A stretch of 51,739 nt of DNA, from contig JAEMRT010000028.1 in the NCBI GenBank assembly GCA_016463225.1, forward strand, positions 1-51,739, in the 5' to 3' direction. The translations under genes were made by a program, and so were the position numbers. The notes beneath the pieces are model-generated. The model did not search any database, was not told the DNA's origin, and worked only from the letters and a program-made list of their open reading frames with translations. Below, piece by piece: positions 34,049-42,378 of this stretch. Position 1 is the stretch's first letter. The number at the start of each line of letters is the position of its first letter. The stretch is from Sphingopyxis sp. (lineage in GTDB: Bacteria > Pseudomonadota > Alphaproteobacteria > Sphingomonadales > Sphingomonadaceae).

Positions 34049-34114
34049 ATGCCTATCAGATTCCTCGCGCCGGCATCGTCGATCACACCCTTTAAGCGTG
34101 GCGGCATGACGTGA
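34049..34114 (+). CDS. Putative 21-residue leader peptide coupled to the SulP gene
   Basis: ATG 34049, with AAGGA nine bases upstream, opens a 21-codon frame (MPIRFLAPASSITPFKRGGM, then T). Its TGA (34112-34114) overlaps the GTG start of the SulP gene. That geometry suggests translational coupling. No homology is recognised and the frame could be chance. Confidence 0.3.
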   Translation: MPIRFLAPASSITPFKRGGMT

Positions 34115-35883
34115 CCGTGCTGGCGCGATACTTGCCCGTCCTCGACTGGGGGCGAGCCTATGATCGAAGCACGCTGACCAACGATCTGGTCGCAGCGGCG
34201 ATCGTGACGATCATGCTGATCCCGCAAAGTCTGGCCTACGCGATGCTGGCCGGTCTGCCGCCCGAAATCGGGCTTTATGCCTCCATGCTGCCGATCATTG
34301 CCTATGCGCTGTTCGGCACCAGCAGGACCCTGGCGGTCGGACCGGTGGCGGTCGTATCGCTGATGACGCTGGCGGCGGCCGGCAGTGTGGCGACGCCGGG
34401 AAGCGCCGCGTTCATCGCCGCCGCGCTCATACTGGCTTTATTGTCGGGTCTGATCCTGATCGTCATGGGCGTGCTTCGCCTCGGCTTTCTCGGCAATCTG
34501 CTGTCCCATCCCGTCGTTTCGGGATTCATCACAGCGAGCGGCATCATTATCGCGACCAGCCAGCTAAAATCGATAATGGATGTCCAAGCCAGCGGCGAGG
34601 CGCTGCCCGAGCTTCTGCAGACACTCGCGAGCCATGTGACGAATATAAACCTTCCGACCCTGATCATCGGCGTCTCGGCCACCGCTTTCCTGTTTTGGGT
34701 CAGGAAAGGCCTGAAGCCGCTTCTGATGCGCTGGGGCATGGCTGCCCGTCCGGCCGACCTGATCGCCAAGGCGGGACCGATCGCAGCGGTCGCGGTGTCG
34801 ACGCTCGCTGTGATCCTCTTCGATCTCGAGGCCCAGGGGGTGAAGATCGTCGGCACGATTCCGCAGAGCCTGCCGCCCTTTACAATCCCGTTGTTCGATG
34901 CCGCGCTGTGGCAACAATTGGCGATTCCCGCGCTTTTCATCAGCGTCATCGGCTTCGTCGAATCGGTCTCGGTCGCGCAGACTCTTGCCGCCAAGAAGCG
35001 TCAGCGGATCAATCCCGACCAGGAGCTGATCGGCCTAGGCGCAGCCAATGTCGCCGCCGCCTTCTCGGGAGGCTATCCGGTCACGGGAGGATTTGCCCGC
35101 TCGGTGGTGAATTTCGATGCCGGCGCCGAAACGCCGGCCGCCGGCGCGTTCACGGCCGTCGGCATCCTGATTGCCGCACTGTTTCTGACGCCGCTGCTCC
35201 ACTCGCTTCCGATCGCAACGCTGGCGGCGACGATCATCGTGGCCGTGCTCAGCCTCGTCGATCTCAGGACACCGCAGGCGATCTGGCGCTATTCGCGGCC
35301 CGACTTCGCAGCGATGGCGGCGACGATCGCGATCACGCTGCTGGCGGGGGTCGAGCCTGGTGTCATTGCCGGTGTCGGCCTGAGCCTCGCGCTCTACCTC
35401 TGGCGCGCCTCCCGCCCGCACGCTGCAATCGTCGGCCGCGTTCCGGGTACCGAGCATTTCCGGAATGTGAAGCGGCACAAGGTGCTGACCGATCCGCGCA
35501 TTATGACGATCCGCATCGACGAGAGCCTCACTTATCTCAACGCGCGCTGGCTCGAAGAATTTGTGCTGGAGCAGGTGGCCGATCATCCGCAGGTCCGGCA
35601 CCTTGTGTTGATGTGCTCGGCGGTCAACGCCATCGACGCTTCAGCGCTCGAGAGTATCGAGGCGATCAACCACCGGCTGGCCGATGCGGGGGTCACGCTC
35701 CATCTCTCGGAGGTGAAGGGTCCCGTGATGGACGCGCTCGAACGGTCACATCTGTTGGCCAATTTGGGCGGGGAAGTCTTCATGTCGCAGAATGATGCAT
35801 TTGCGCAGCTGATCACGCTTGCAGATGCCCAGGATCTACCCGCTGCTAGTCGTGATATCTGGATGGCGCGAGGCTTGATCTAG
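34111..35883 (+). CDS. SulP-family anion permease with STAS domain
   Basis: 590 residues. The transmembrane part (about 20-430) carries the SulP signature region (IPQSLAYAMLAGLPPEIGLY split around 40-60) and FSGGYPVTGGFARSVVNFDAG. A cytoplasmic C-terminal STAS domain follows (LTYLNARWLEEFVLEQ, VLMCSAVNAIDASALESI). Such proteins move sulfate, bicarbonate or other anions across the inner membrane. Position after the persulfide operon, whose end product is sulfite or sulfate, favours sulfate. The start is GTG 34111, since the ATG at 34106 is out of frame. The 136-base gap suggests its own or a coupled expression. Confidence 0.93.
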   Translation: MTVLARYLPVLDWGRAYDRSTLTNDLVAAAIVTIMLIPQSLAYAMLAGLPPEIGLYASMLPIIAYALFGTSRTLAVGPVAVVSLMTLAAAGSVATPGSAAFIAAALILALLSGLILIVMGVLRLGFLGNLLSHPVVSGFITASGIIIATSQLKSIMDVQASGEALPELLQTLASHVTNINLPTLIIGVSATAFLFWVRKGLKPLLMRWGMAARPADLIAKAGPIAAVAVSTLAVILFDLEAQGVKIVGTIPQSLPPFTIPLFDAALWQQLAIPALFISVIGFVESVSVAQTLAAKKRQRINPDQELIGLGAANVAAAFSGGYPVTGGFARSVVNFDAGAETPAAGAFTAVGILIAALFLTPLLHSLPIATLAATIIVAVLSLVDLRTPQAIWRYSRPDFAAMAATIAITLLAGVEPGVIAGVGLSLALYLWRASRPHAAIVGRVPGTEHFRNVKRHKVLTDPRIMTIRIDESLTYLNARWLEEFVLEQVADHPQVRHLVLMCSAVNAIDASALESIEAINHRLADAGVTLHLSEVKGPVMDALERSHLLANLGGEVFMSQNDAFAQLITLADAQDLPAASRDIWMARGLI

Positions 35884-35894
35884 CCTGCCTGCTG

Positions 35895-35913
35895 ATCCGG
35901 CATTCAGCCGGAT
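35895..35913. terminator. Hairpin after the SulP gene
   Basis: ATCCGGC (35895-35901), loop ATTCA, GCCGGAT (35907-35913), twelve bases after the stop and between convergent genes. No T-run follows, so it may be a bidirectional hairpin rather than a classic intrinsic terminator. Confidence 0.4.
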
Positions 35914-35938
35914 ATCCGTGACGCGTTCGGCCTATCCG
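35905..35938 (-). pseudogene. Remnant of an alternative-oxidase gene 3' end
   Basis: On the minus strand 35905-35928 matches the last codons of the alternative oxidase (36931-36954) at 20 of 24 bases. It encodes TDIRLNA against TDIRLTA. The following ten bases, GGCCTATCCG, are the exact reverse complement of the corresponding ten bases in the intact gene (36955-36964). It looks like a duplicated and rearranged scrap. Confidence 0.4.
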
Positions 35939-35978
35939 CTTCGTACTGTTCGATCTCGGACTGTCCGCAATGCCTGGT

Positions 35979-36368
35979 TCAAGCGCCAGCGGCGGCAGAA
36001 AGCCGATAATAGTCGGTCACGCGCTGACCATAGACTTCATCGAAGTGCGGCGCAGAATCAGGACGATAGCTAGGGGCGCCCTCGAGGAGGCGCCTGTCGA
36101 TCGCGACTACAAATCCTTCATGCTTATCGTCATGAAGAAACATCGACCACGGTAACGGGTGATAGCTCTGGCCGAGCCCCAAGAAACCGCCGGTGGACAA
36201 GACCACAAAGGCGACATGGCCGGTCCGCTCATCGAAAATGAGCTTGTCGACGACGCCAAGCTTGTCGCCCTCTCGTCCCAACACCGCCTTGCCGCGGACA
36301 TCGTCTGTGGACACAAGCGGGCGGGGACGGGTCGGTTTGTAGTGCGTGAAGTCTGCAGAAGTCGCCAT
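35979..36368 (-). CDS. PRC-barrel domain protein
   Basis: 129 residues. The centre has the PRC-barrel pattern STDDVRGKAVLGREGDKLG, then VDKLIFDERTGHVAFVVLS and YHPLPWSMFLHDDK. The small beta-barrel fold binds RNA or protein partners in photosynthetic reaction centres and ribosome maturation factors. Stand-alone forms are common in stress loci and have no assigned function. ATG 36368 (MATSADFTHYK) is preferred to an upstream extension. Last gene of the minus-strand operon with DUF2383 and alternative oxidase genes. Confidence 0.82.
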   Translation of the reverse strand: MATSADFTHYKPTRPRPLVSTDDVRGKAVLGREGDKLGVVDKLIFDERTGHVAFVVLSTGGFLGLGQSYHPLPWSMFLHDDKHEGFVVAIDRRLLEGAPSYRPDSAPHFDEVYGQRVTDYYRLSAAAGA

Positions 36369-36435
36369 TTCATTTTCCAATCGAATATCGTCCAGGCGGC
36401 GGCGGGCCCTGTCGCCCACCGCCAATTATCCCGCG

Positions 36436-36879
36436 TCAGGCCAGGCTGTTCTTGAGCGCGCTGGCCTGGTCGTGACCCACTTTCACGGCGGCGAAAGCCT
36501 GGTTGATCGCCGCGAGCGTTGCCGACAGCAGGCCGCTATCCCGCAACGCGGCCTCGAACTGGGCTTGGATATGGTCTTCACTCTTCTCGACCTCCGCGAT
36601 GATCGCCATGTCCTTCTTGCCTGTCAGCACCTGCTTCAGATCGATAAATCCCCGGTGCGCCGTACCCAGGAAGCTCGCGCTGTCCTCGGGCTCTTCACCG
36701 AGGGTTCGAACCTCCGCCTGCAGCAAGGCGGCGACTTCGGTGCGCGAGCGCGCCAAATCGGCGAACATCGTGGAATAACGCGTGCTCTTGGCGTCTTCGG
36801 CAGCGCCTTCGAACCCCTTCACGCTGTCGCAGGTTGTAGTAATCAGCCCGTTCAAAACGGAAATGTCATGCTTGCTCAT
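36436..36879 (-). CDS. DUF2383/PA2169-family four-helix-bundle protein
   Basis: 147 residues, nearly all helical. MSKHDISVLNGLITTTCDSVKGFEGAAEDA and SRTEVAALLQAEVRTLG (described in parts) match the ferritin-like PA2169/DUF2383 family, along with KKDMAIIAEVEKSEDHIQAQ. Members are small bundles induced in stress and biofilm conditions, with function unknown. It sits 43 bases after the alternative oxidase on the same strand. ATG 36879 rather than the TTG before it. Confidence 0.82.
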   Translation of the reverse strand: MSKHDISVLNGLITTTCDSVKGFEGAAEDAKSTRYSTMFADLARSRTEVAALLQAEVRTLGEEPEDSASFLGTAHRGFIDLKQVLTGKKDMAIIAEVEKSEDHIQAQFEAALRDSGLLSATLAAINQAFAAVKVGHDQASALKNSLA

Positions 36880-36921
36880 CAACTTGTTCCTTGATTGTCC
36901 AACGTGCGGCTGAGCATGGCG

Positions 36922-37650
36922 TCAGGCGGTCAGCCGGATGTCGGTGGCGTGTTCCGGATAGGCCGCAGCCAGAGCATGATCGACGGGTTCGCCGTTCAGC
37001 TTGCTGGCGAAGCCGTGGTTGACGTCGCGATGATGGGCTTCGTCGGCGCGGACCAGCAGGACGACATCGCGCAGCGTCGCATCGTCGGCCATTTTCCAAT
37101 AATGCTTGGCGATCGCCGGGGCCGGCACGTTCGGCGAACGGCCTTCGTCGATTTCCTGGAGATACAGCGTATAGCTGGTCACGGCTTCCTCCTCGAAATA
37201 GCCGACGACGCGGTGCGCGGTACGGGGCGAGAGAAGATAGAGGATCGAGAAGCCGATGAGGAACACCCCCTGGACGCCTAAAATCATCATCCGCTCGAAC
37301 CACGTCGGCTTGGCGATCTCGATGAAGGTCATGAGATGCATGCGCTCGTTTTCGGCCTCCTCCATCAACGTCCGGATCCAGCCCTCGTCGTCGCGCATCC
37401 AGCGCAGGCAGTTGAGATGGGTGATCATCGCGCCGACCATGCCGGGCACGGCCGCCACCGTCTCCAGAACGATCGCCCGGTGGCCGTAGCGCTTGGCAAA
37501 GAAGGTGTCGGCGCTGAAGCGTAGAAGCTTGGTAAAGCCGAGCGCGAAGCGATCGGAGAACCCCTTCGGCTGGTGATGCAATGCGGGCCTGGCTTCGCGT
37601 TCGTCGGCGAGGGCTTGCCTGTCGGGCGTAAGAATCGAATTGGTCATCAT
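36922..37650 (-). CDS. Alternative oxidase (cyanide-insensitive ubiquinol oxidase)
   Basis: 242 residues with the full di-iron set. E63 is in [11 protein letters not shown]102 and H105 in NERMHL, E153-E155 in FEEEAVTSY, and E204 with H207 in [12 protein letters not shown]. Two hydrophobic helices (about 64-80 and 121-140) fit its interfacial membrane attachment. AOX transfers electrons from ubiquinol to O2 without proton pumping. AAAGGA lies just upstream; the second ATG (37647) has the better spacing. Divergent from fixLJ and probably in one operon with the GNAT, DUF2383 and PRC genes. Presence of AOX beside an oxygen sensor fits respiratory adaptation or oxidative-stress relief. Confidence 0.95.
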   Translation of the reverse strand: MMTNSILTPDRQALADEREARPALHHQPKGFSDRFALGFTKLLRFSADTFFAKRYGHRAIVLETVAAVPGMVGAMITHLNCLRWMRDDEGWIRTLMEEAENERMHLMTFIEIAKPTWFERMMILGVQGVFLIGFSILYLLSPRTAHRVVGYFEEEAVTSYTLYLQEIDEGRSPNVPAPAIAKHYWKMADDATLRDVVLLVRADEAHHRDVNHGFASKLNGEPVDHALAAAYPEHATDIRLTA

Positions 37651-37787
37651 GAGTCCTTTCAGGACGGCATCATCGTGAAGGGGGCTTTGCGCCGGAGTGC
37701 CGCGCCGATGGTCGAGAGCAGCGTCTCGGGACCATGTCGCTTCAGGGGCGGAGTCAGCGATCGAGCGAGATGGACAGCCGCGCCGGG

Positions 37788-38321
37788 TTACGCTTCGACC
37801 GGAAGCGGCAGCTTGCGTTCAACGAGCATAAGGGTGGCATCGCCAGGATAGGTGCGCGCGGTGAACCCCATGTCGCGCTCCAGTTCGATCGCGGCATGAT
37901 TGTCGTGGCTCTCGATCGACTGGAGTGTCTTGACACCGAGCGACTCCGCAAACCGCGCGACATGCTCGAGCAATTCCCAGCTTATCCCGCGACCCTTGAA
38001 ATCCGAACGGATGCCGATCGCGACCTCGCCCGTTTCCATCGCCGCGTCGCATGCCAGCATCGCGGTCGCGATCACCGTCCTGCCGTCCCTGGCGATCGCC
38101 AGGAAACTTTCTTTCTGGTGATGGTCGACATCTATCAGCGCCATCAGTCGGTCATGGCCGACAACATTGATCCCGGTCAGAAAGCGGAATCGCAGATCGT
38201 CGTGCGCCACATGCGCAAACAGTTCCGCGAGCGCGGGTTCGTCCTGCGGGCCGACCGGGCGGACGTGAAATCCGAATCCGGTCCGGGTTTCGAGGTCGCT
38301 GCTCCAGCTTTCGGTGTTCAT
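37788..38321 (-). CDS. GNAT-family N-acetyltransferase
   Basis: 177 residues. The acetyl-CoA binding motif is [20 protein letters not shown], followed by [19 protein letters not shown], the usual GNAT order. The N-terminal [20 protein letters not shown] and FRFLTG resemble the acyltransferase domain of Pat-like protein acetyltransferases, so a protein substrate is possible. An ATG at 38327 is open but abuts AAAGG; ATG 38321 has it six bases upstream and is chosen. First gene of the minus-strand operon, facing the small-protein/fixLJ promoter region. Confidence 0.85.
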   Translation of the reverse strand: MNTESWSSDLETRTGFGFHVRPVGPQDEPALAELFAHVAHDDLRFRFLTGINVVGHDRLMALIDVDHHQKESFLAIARDGRTVIATAMLACDAAMETGEVAIGIRSDFKGRGISWELLEHVARFAESLGVKTLQSIESHDNHAAIELERDMGFTARTYPGDATLMLVERKLPLPVEA

Positions 38322-38400
38322 GCTCATCCTTTCGACGCGGCGCGGCCAATTGCCGAATGCATCGAGGCTCTTATGAACCGCTACCAGGGAGCTGCCCTAT

Positions 38401-38454
38401 CCGTAGTTGTCCTTATTACGCCTGCGGCCATGACCGGCGATTAGGTTGTTCCCG
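38401..38454. promoter_or_regulatory. Two TAGGTAGTT-like boxes in the GNAT / fixLJ divergent promoter
   Basis: CCGTAGTTGTCC (38401-38412) and TTAGGTTGTTCCCG (38441-38454) lie in the 154-base gap between divergent operons. The second matches the pfkB-side box CTAGGTAGTTCCCC at 12 of 14 positions. A shared autoregulatory site for the FixJ-like regulator is the natural reading. Confidence 0.5.
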
Positions 38455-38475
38455 CCCCCTTCCGAGGATCATGCA

Positions 38476-38619
38476 ATGAAGACGTCCGCTGTAGCAATTC
38501 CCGCCCCGACCCTTGATGACCGTTCGCGCCTGACAATCGGAGCATCGCTCCTCGCGCTGGTTATTCTCGCTACGTCCGGTATAGCTGTCTTGAATGGCCA
38601 GTTTCCTGGACTCTCATGA
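38476..38619 (+). CDS. Small single-helix membrane protein (47 residues) before fixL
   Basis: ATG 38476, with GAGG eight bases upstream, encodes 47 residues. A polar N-terminus ([18 protein letters not shown]) is followed by one strong membrane helix ([20 protein letters not shown]). The frame overlaps the FixL start by 26 bases, so fixL is probably translated by coupling; fixL itself lacks a clear ribosome-binding site. No family recognised. It could be a small membrane partner of the kinase or of the oxidase. Confidence 0.55.
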   Translation: MKTSAVAIPAPTLDDRSRLTIGASLLALVILATSGIAVLNGQFPGLS

Positions 38620-40162
38620 CATCGGCGGTTTGGAAACCTCTACCGGAGAGCGATCGGTCGCCGGGATGCGCGACGAACTGGCGCTGCTGATCGACGGCGC
38701 CACCAACTACGCGATTTACATGCTCGACCCGGAAGGACGCGTGACAATCTGGAACCGCGGCGCCGAGCGCATCAAGGGATGGACCGCCGCGGAGGTCGTC
38801 GGTCGCGATTTTGCGACCTTCTATCCCGCCGACGAGGTGGCGGCAGGCAAACCGCAGAGCGACCTCGAGCGTGCCAGTACGCTCGGCCGCTTCGAGGAAG
38901 ACAGCTGGCGCCTGCGCAAGGACGGCTCCGAGTTCCTTGCCAGCGTCACGATGACCGCGCTTCGCGATGAAAGCGGGGCGCTGCGCGGGTTCGGCAAAGT
39001 CGTCCGCGACATCACCGATCAGAAGGCGGCCGAAGCCGCGCTCGAACGGCGCGAAAGCCACCTCCAGTCGATCCTCGAAACCGTGCCCGACGCGATGGTC
39101 GTCATCGCCGAAGATGGCTCCATCTGCTCGTTCAGCGCAGCGGCCGAGCGCTTGTTCGGCTATACCGAAGCCGACGTGGCGGGGCAGAACGTCAGCATGT
39201 TGATGCCCGATCCCGATCGCCGGCAGCATGATGGCTATTTGCAGCGCTATCTGTCGACCGGCGAACGCCGTATCATCGGCCATGCGCGGCTGGTGACCGG
39301 CCTCAAGCGCGACGGCACCACCTTCCCGATGGAACTCGCCGTGGGAGAGACCGTCAGCGGCGGCCAGCGGCTGTTTACCGGTTTCGTGCGCGATCTGACC
39401 GACCGCCGCCGCACTGAATTGCGCCTGCAGGAATTGCAGTCGGAGCTGATCCACGTCTCGCGCCTGAGCGCGATGGGCACGATGGCCTCCACCTTGGCGC
39501 ACGAGCTCAACCAGCCGTTGACCGCGATCGCCAATTATCTCGAAGCGACACGCGACATGCTCGCCGACCCTGACGCAGACACGCTGGCGCTCGTCCGCGA
39601 GGCGCTGGACGATGCGGCGGGACAGTCGCTGCGCGCCGGACAGATAGTCCGCCGCCTGCGCGCCTTTGTCGCGCGGGGCGATGTCGATAGGCAAGCCGAT
39701 AGCCTACGCCGGGTGGTGGAAGAGGCCGCAGCCCTTGCACTGGTCGGCGCCACCGCAAAAGGGGTGCGCTCGACAATCGCGCTCGACCCTTCATGCGATG
39801 TGGTGCTCGTCGAAAATGTTCAGGTGCAACAGGTACTCGTCAACCTGATCCGCAACGCCATTGAAGCCATGGCCGATACCTCGCAGCGCGAATTGCACAT
39901 TTTCAGTACTCCCGATGATGTGGGAATGGTCCGGATTAGCGTCGCCGACACAGGCGAAGGCATCGCATCCCACATCCTCCCACGGCTGTTCGAGGCGTTC
40001 GAAACGAGCAAAGAAGACGGCATGGGGCTCGGCCTCTCCATCTCCCGGACGATCGTCGAGGCGCATGGCGGACGTATCTGGGCCGACCCTCGGCCCGAGG
40101 GCGGCACCGCGTTTCATTTCACGTTGATGCGCGTCGGGCCGGAAAATGTCGGCGATGACTGA
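38594..40162 (+). CDS. fixL: FixL-like PAS sensor histidine kinase (haem oxygen sensor)
   Basis: 522 residues: PAS 1 (about 25-145), PAS 2 (about 155-275), HisKA (H303 in [15 protein letters not shown]) and HATPase_c ([28 protein letters not shown]). PAS 2 matches the haem PAS of rhizobial FixL: the proximal ligand is H212 in [12 protein letters not shown], with RRIIG, an Arg in HARLV, and [11 protein letters not shown] at the domain exit. O2 binding should inhibit the kinase, activating it when oxygen falls. No membrane segment is present, so it is soluble. It overlaps FixJ, its partner, by 17 bases. Confidence 0.92.
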   Translation: MASFLDSHDIGGLETSTGERSVAGMRDELALLIDGATNYAIYMLDPEGRVTIWNRGAERIKGWTAAEVVGRDFATFYPADEVAAGKPQSDLERASTLGRFEEDSWRLRKDGSEFLASVTMTALRDESGALRGFGKVVRDITDQKAAEAALERRESHLQSILETVPDAMVVIAEDGSICSFSAAAERLFGYTEADVAGQNVSMLMPDPDRRQHDGYLQRYLSTGERRIIGHARLVTGLKRDGTTFPMELAVGETVSGGQRLFTGFVRDLTDRRRTELRLQELQSELIHVSRLSAMGTMASTLAHELNQPLTAIANYLEATRDMLADPDADTLALVREALDDAAGQSLRAGQIVRRLRAFVARGDVDRQADSLRRVVEEAAALALVGATAKGVRSTIALDPSCDVVLVENVQVQQVLVNLIRNAIEAMADTSQRELHIFSTPDDVGMVRISVADTGEGIASHILPRLFEAFETSKEDGMGLGLSISRTIVEAHGGRIWADPRPEGGTAFHFTLMRVGPENVGDD

Positions 40163-40781
40163 ATGCACAGTCCATCTGGTCGATGACGACGATGCCATCC
40201 GCAGGTCCGCCGGCTTCCTGCTCAAGACGTCAGGTTATCTCGTCGTACCCTATGCGTCGGGCGACTCGTTTCTGGCGAGCGCCAAATCGGCGGCACCCGG
40301 CTGCGTTCTGCTCGACATTCGCATGCCGGGGATGGACGGGCTAGAGGTCCAGCAGGCGATGAACGATCGCGGCATCGCGCTGCCCGTCGTCATGCTGACC
40401 GGACACGGCGACGTCACTCTGGCCGTGCGCGCGATGAAGGCAGGCGCCGTCGATTTTCTGGAGAAACCCTTCGAGAAGGTGGCGCTGCTCGCTGCGGTGG
40501 AGAAGGGCTTCGACCGGTTGCGCGAAGGCGACCGGCTCGACATGAGCGCGGCCGACGCCGCCGTCCAGCTCGCATCGCTCACAGGCCGCGAGCGCGATGT
40601 CGTTGGCGGGCTGATCGAAGGTCATCCCAACAAGGTTATCGGCTTCAACCTGGGCATCTCGCCGCGAACGGTCGAAATCCACCGCGCCAATCTGATGCGG
40701 AAGCTCGGGGCAACCAGCCTGTCGCAGGTGTTGCAGATTGCCTTCGCGGCGCAGCGAGGCATTGCCGAGGCGCAAAACTGA
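40146..40781 (+). CDS. fixJ: FixJ-family response regulator
   Basis: 211 residues. The receiver domain has D13-D16 (VDDDDAIRR), phosphoacceptor D57 ([11 protein letters not shown]) and the KPF lysine ([12 protein letters not shown]). The LuxR-type output domain has [21 protein letters not shown] and [16 protein letters not shown], the FixJ recognition helix pattern. It should bind DNA as a dimer after phosphorylation by FixL and activate low-oxygen genes. Two ATGs (40146, 40155) are possible; both lie in the end of fixL. Confidence 0.94.
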   Translation: MSAMTECTVHLVDDDDAIRRSAGFLLKTSGYLVVPYASGDSFLASAKSAAPGCVLLDIRMPGMDGLEVQQAMNDRGIALPVVMLTGHGDVTLAVRAMKAGAVDFLEKPFEKVALLAAVEKGFDRLREGDRLDMSAADAAVQLASLTGRERDVVGGLIEGHPNKVIGFNLGISPRTVEIHRANLMRKLGATSLSQVLQIAFAAQRGIAEAQN

Positions 40782-40802
40782 AGCGATTGAGCGCCGCCAT
40801 GC

Positions 40803-40816
40803 GGAACACTACCTAA
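40803..40816. promoter_or_regulatory. TAGGTAG-like box between fixJ and the receiver gene
   Basis: GGAACACTACCTAA is the reverse complement of TTAGGTAGTGTTCC, close to the box upstream of the pfkB-type gene. It lies 35 bases before ATG 40851, so the receiver/Acg/M23 genes may have their own promoter. Confidence 0.4.
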
Positions 40817-40850
40817 CGACAAGCCTTGCCGATTGGCCGATCCTCCGGAC

Positions 40851-41294
40851 ATGACCAACCAGGATATGCCCCAGCCGGCCGGCCCCGCTCTACAAATTGG
40901 TGAACGGACTTCGATCGCGCTGGTCGATGATGACAGGGTGCTGCGGCGCCGGTTGCAGCTGTTGCTGCGCGCCAGCGATTACGACGTCCGCGCCTATTCC
41001 ACCGCCCAGACGCTACTGGCCGATCCGGGATCGCGGGCCAGCGCCTGTCTGATTTCAGACCAGCACATGCCGAAAATGGATGGGTTCACGCTTCTCCGCC
41101 GGTTGCGTGCGGGTGGCTGGTCGGGTCCGGCGATCCTGATCACATCGTCTCAGGACGCCGATCTTCCCGAAAAAGCGGCAAGCGAAGGGTTTCACGCGGT
41201 GCTGATCAAGCCGCTGGCTGACCGCGTTGTGCTCGATGCGGTCCGGGGCGCAGTCAATTTAGCGCGCGCCATCGAACCTGAGGCTGTGCAATGA
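40851..41294 (+). CDS. Stand-alone receiver-domain response regulator
   Basis: 147 residues. Only a receiver domain is present: VDDDRVLRRR for the acidic pocket, phosphoacceptor Asp in LISDQHMPKMDGF, Thr/Ser in ILITSSQD and Lys in VLIKPLAD. There is no output domain after it. In FixLJ systems, such single receivers can act as phosphate sinks or as FixT-like feedback elements; this is inference. ATG 40851 is chosen over a TTG at 40833. Its stop overlaps the next gene start as ATGA. Confidence 0.85.
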   Translation: MTNQDMPQPAGPALQIGERTSIALVDDDRVLRRRLQLLLRASDYDVRAYSTAQTLLADPGSRASACLISDQHMPKMDGFTLLRRLRAGGWSGPAILITSSQDADLPEKAASEGFHAVLIKPLADRVVLDAVRGAVNLARAIEPEAVQ

Positions 41295-42376
41295 ACCGGC
41301 GTCAGCTTCTGATTGGCGTCGGCGCCGTCGCTGTCGGCGGTGCGGGCATCGCCGGTGTGTCGCTGCTGCAGATGGGAAAGATGAGCGACTATGATGCGGG
41401 CGTTGCGGCGACACGCGCCGCGCTGGCGTTGAACCCTGGCATTCCCGACTTGGTCCGGTTCGCCACCCTGGCGGCGAACGGCCATAATACGCAGCCTTGG
41501 CGGTTCCGCATCGACCCGCAAGGGGTCGATATATTGCCGGACCCGACGCGGCGCACGCCGGTGGTCGATCCCGACGATCATCACCTGTTCGCCAGCCTGG
41601 GCTGCGCGGCGGAAAATCTGTCGCTGGCCGCCACCGCGCGTGGGCGGGCAGGAGAAATCAGCTTCGCGAACGACGTCGTTCGCGTCGCGCTTGGCCGCGA
41701 GCGCACGTCAAAGCCCTCCGAGCTTTTCGGCGCCATCCCGCGGCGCCAGTCGACCCGGGCTGAATATGACGGTCGCGCGATCAGCGCGGCGGATTTGCGC
41801 CGCCTCGCCGCCGCCGCGGCCGTTCCCGGCGTCGATCTGGTGCTGATCACCGAGCGTGCGCAGATCGACCGGATCTGCGACCTAGTGATCGAGGGCAACA
41901 GCGCCCAGATGGCCGACCCCGCCTTTTTGCGCGAACTCAAAAGCTGGCTGCGCTTCAGCCCGCGAGAGGCGCTTGCGGCCGGCGACGGGCTGTTCAGCGC
42001 CAACTCTGGCGGTCCGGCGCTGCCGGCATGGCTTGGGCCATATATGTTCGACCGGTTCGTGGATGCGCAAAGCGAGAATGAGAAATATGCGCGCCAGCTA
42101 CGCTCGTCGGCCGGTGTCGCGGTGTTCGTGTCGCAGCGCGCCGATAGAGAGCATTGGGTTCGCGCTGGCCGGGCGTGTCAGCGGTTTGCCCTGCAAGCGA
42201 CCGCGCTTGGCATGAAACAGGCCTTCGTCAACCAGCCGGTCGAGGTGGCGCGGTTGCGGCCAGAACTTGCCGCGCTGGTCGGGGCGCCCGGTCGTCGCCC
42301 GGACATCGTCATGCGGTTCGGCTATGGTCCCACGCTTCCCTATTCGGCGCGGCGACCCGCGCAAATCGTCGCATAG
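41291..42376 (+). CDS. Acg-family FMN-binding nitroreductase-like protein
   Basis: 361 residues. A twin-arginine-like N-terminus (MNRRQLLIGVGAVAVGGAGIAG) suggests export of a folded flavoprotein. The mature part matches the Acg/nitroreductase-like fold: ATLAANGHNTQPWRF near 58-72, RRQSTRAEYDGRAIS, and a C-terminal RAGRACQRFALQATALGM with FGYGPTLPYSARRP. Acg in mycobacteria is hypoxia-induced and binds FMN without reducing nitro compounds. Linkage to fixLJ agrees with a dormancy or low-oxygen role. Confidence 0.88.
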   Translation: MNRRQLLIGVGAVAVGGAGIAGVSLLQMGKMSDYDAGVAATRAALALNPGIPDLVRFATLAANGHNTQPWRFRIDPQGVDILPDPTRRTPVVDPDDHHLFASLGCAAENLSLAATARGRAGEISFANDVVRVALGRERTSKPSELFGAIPRRQSTRAEYDGRAISAADLRRLAAAAAVPGVDLVLITERAQIDRICDLVIEGNSAQMADPAFLRELKSWLRFSPREALAAGDGLFSANSGGPALPAWLGPYMFDRFVDAQSENEKYARQLRSSAGVAVFVSQRADREHWVRAGRACQRFALQATALGMKQAFVNQPVEVARLRPELAALVGAPGRRPDIVMRFGYGPTLPYSARRPAQIVA

Positions 42377-42378
42377 CC

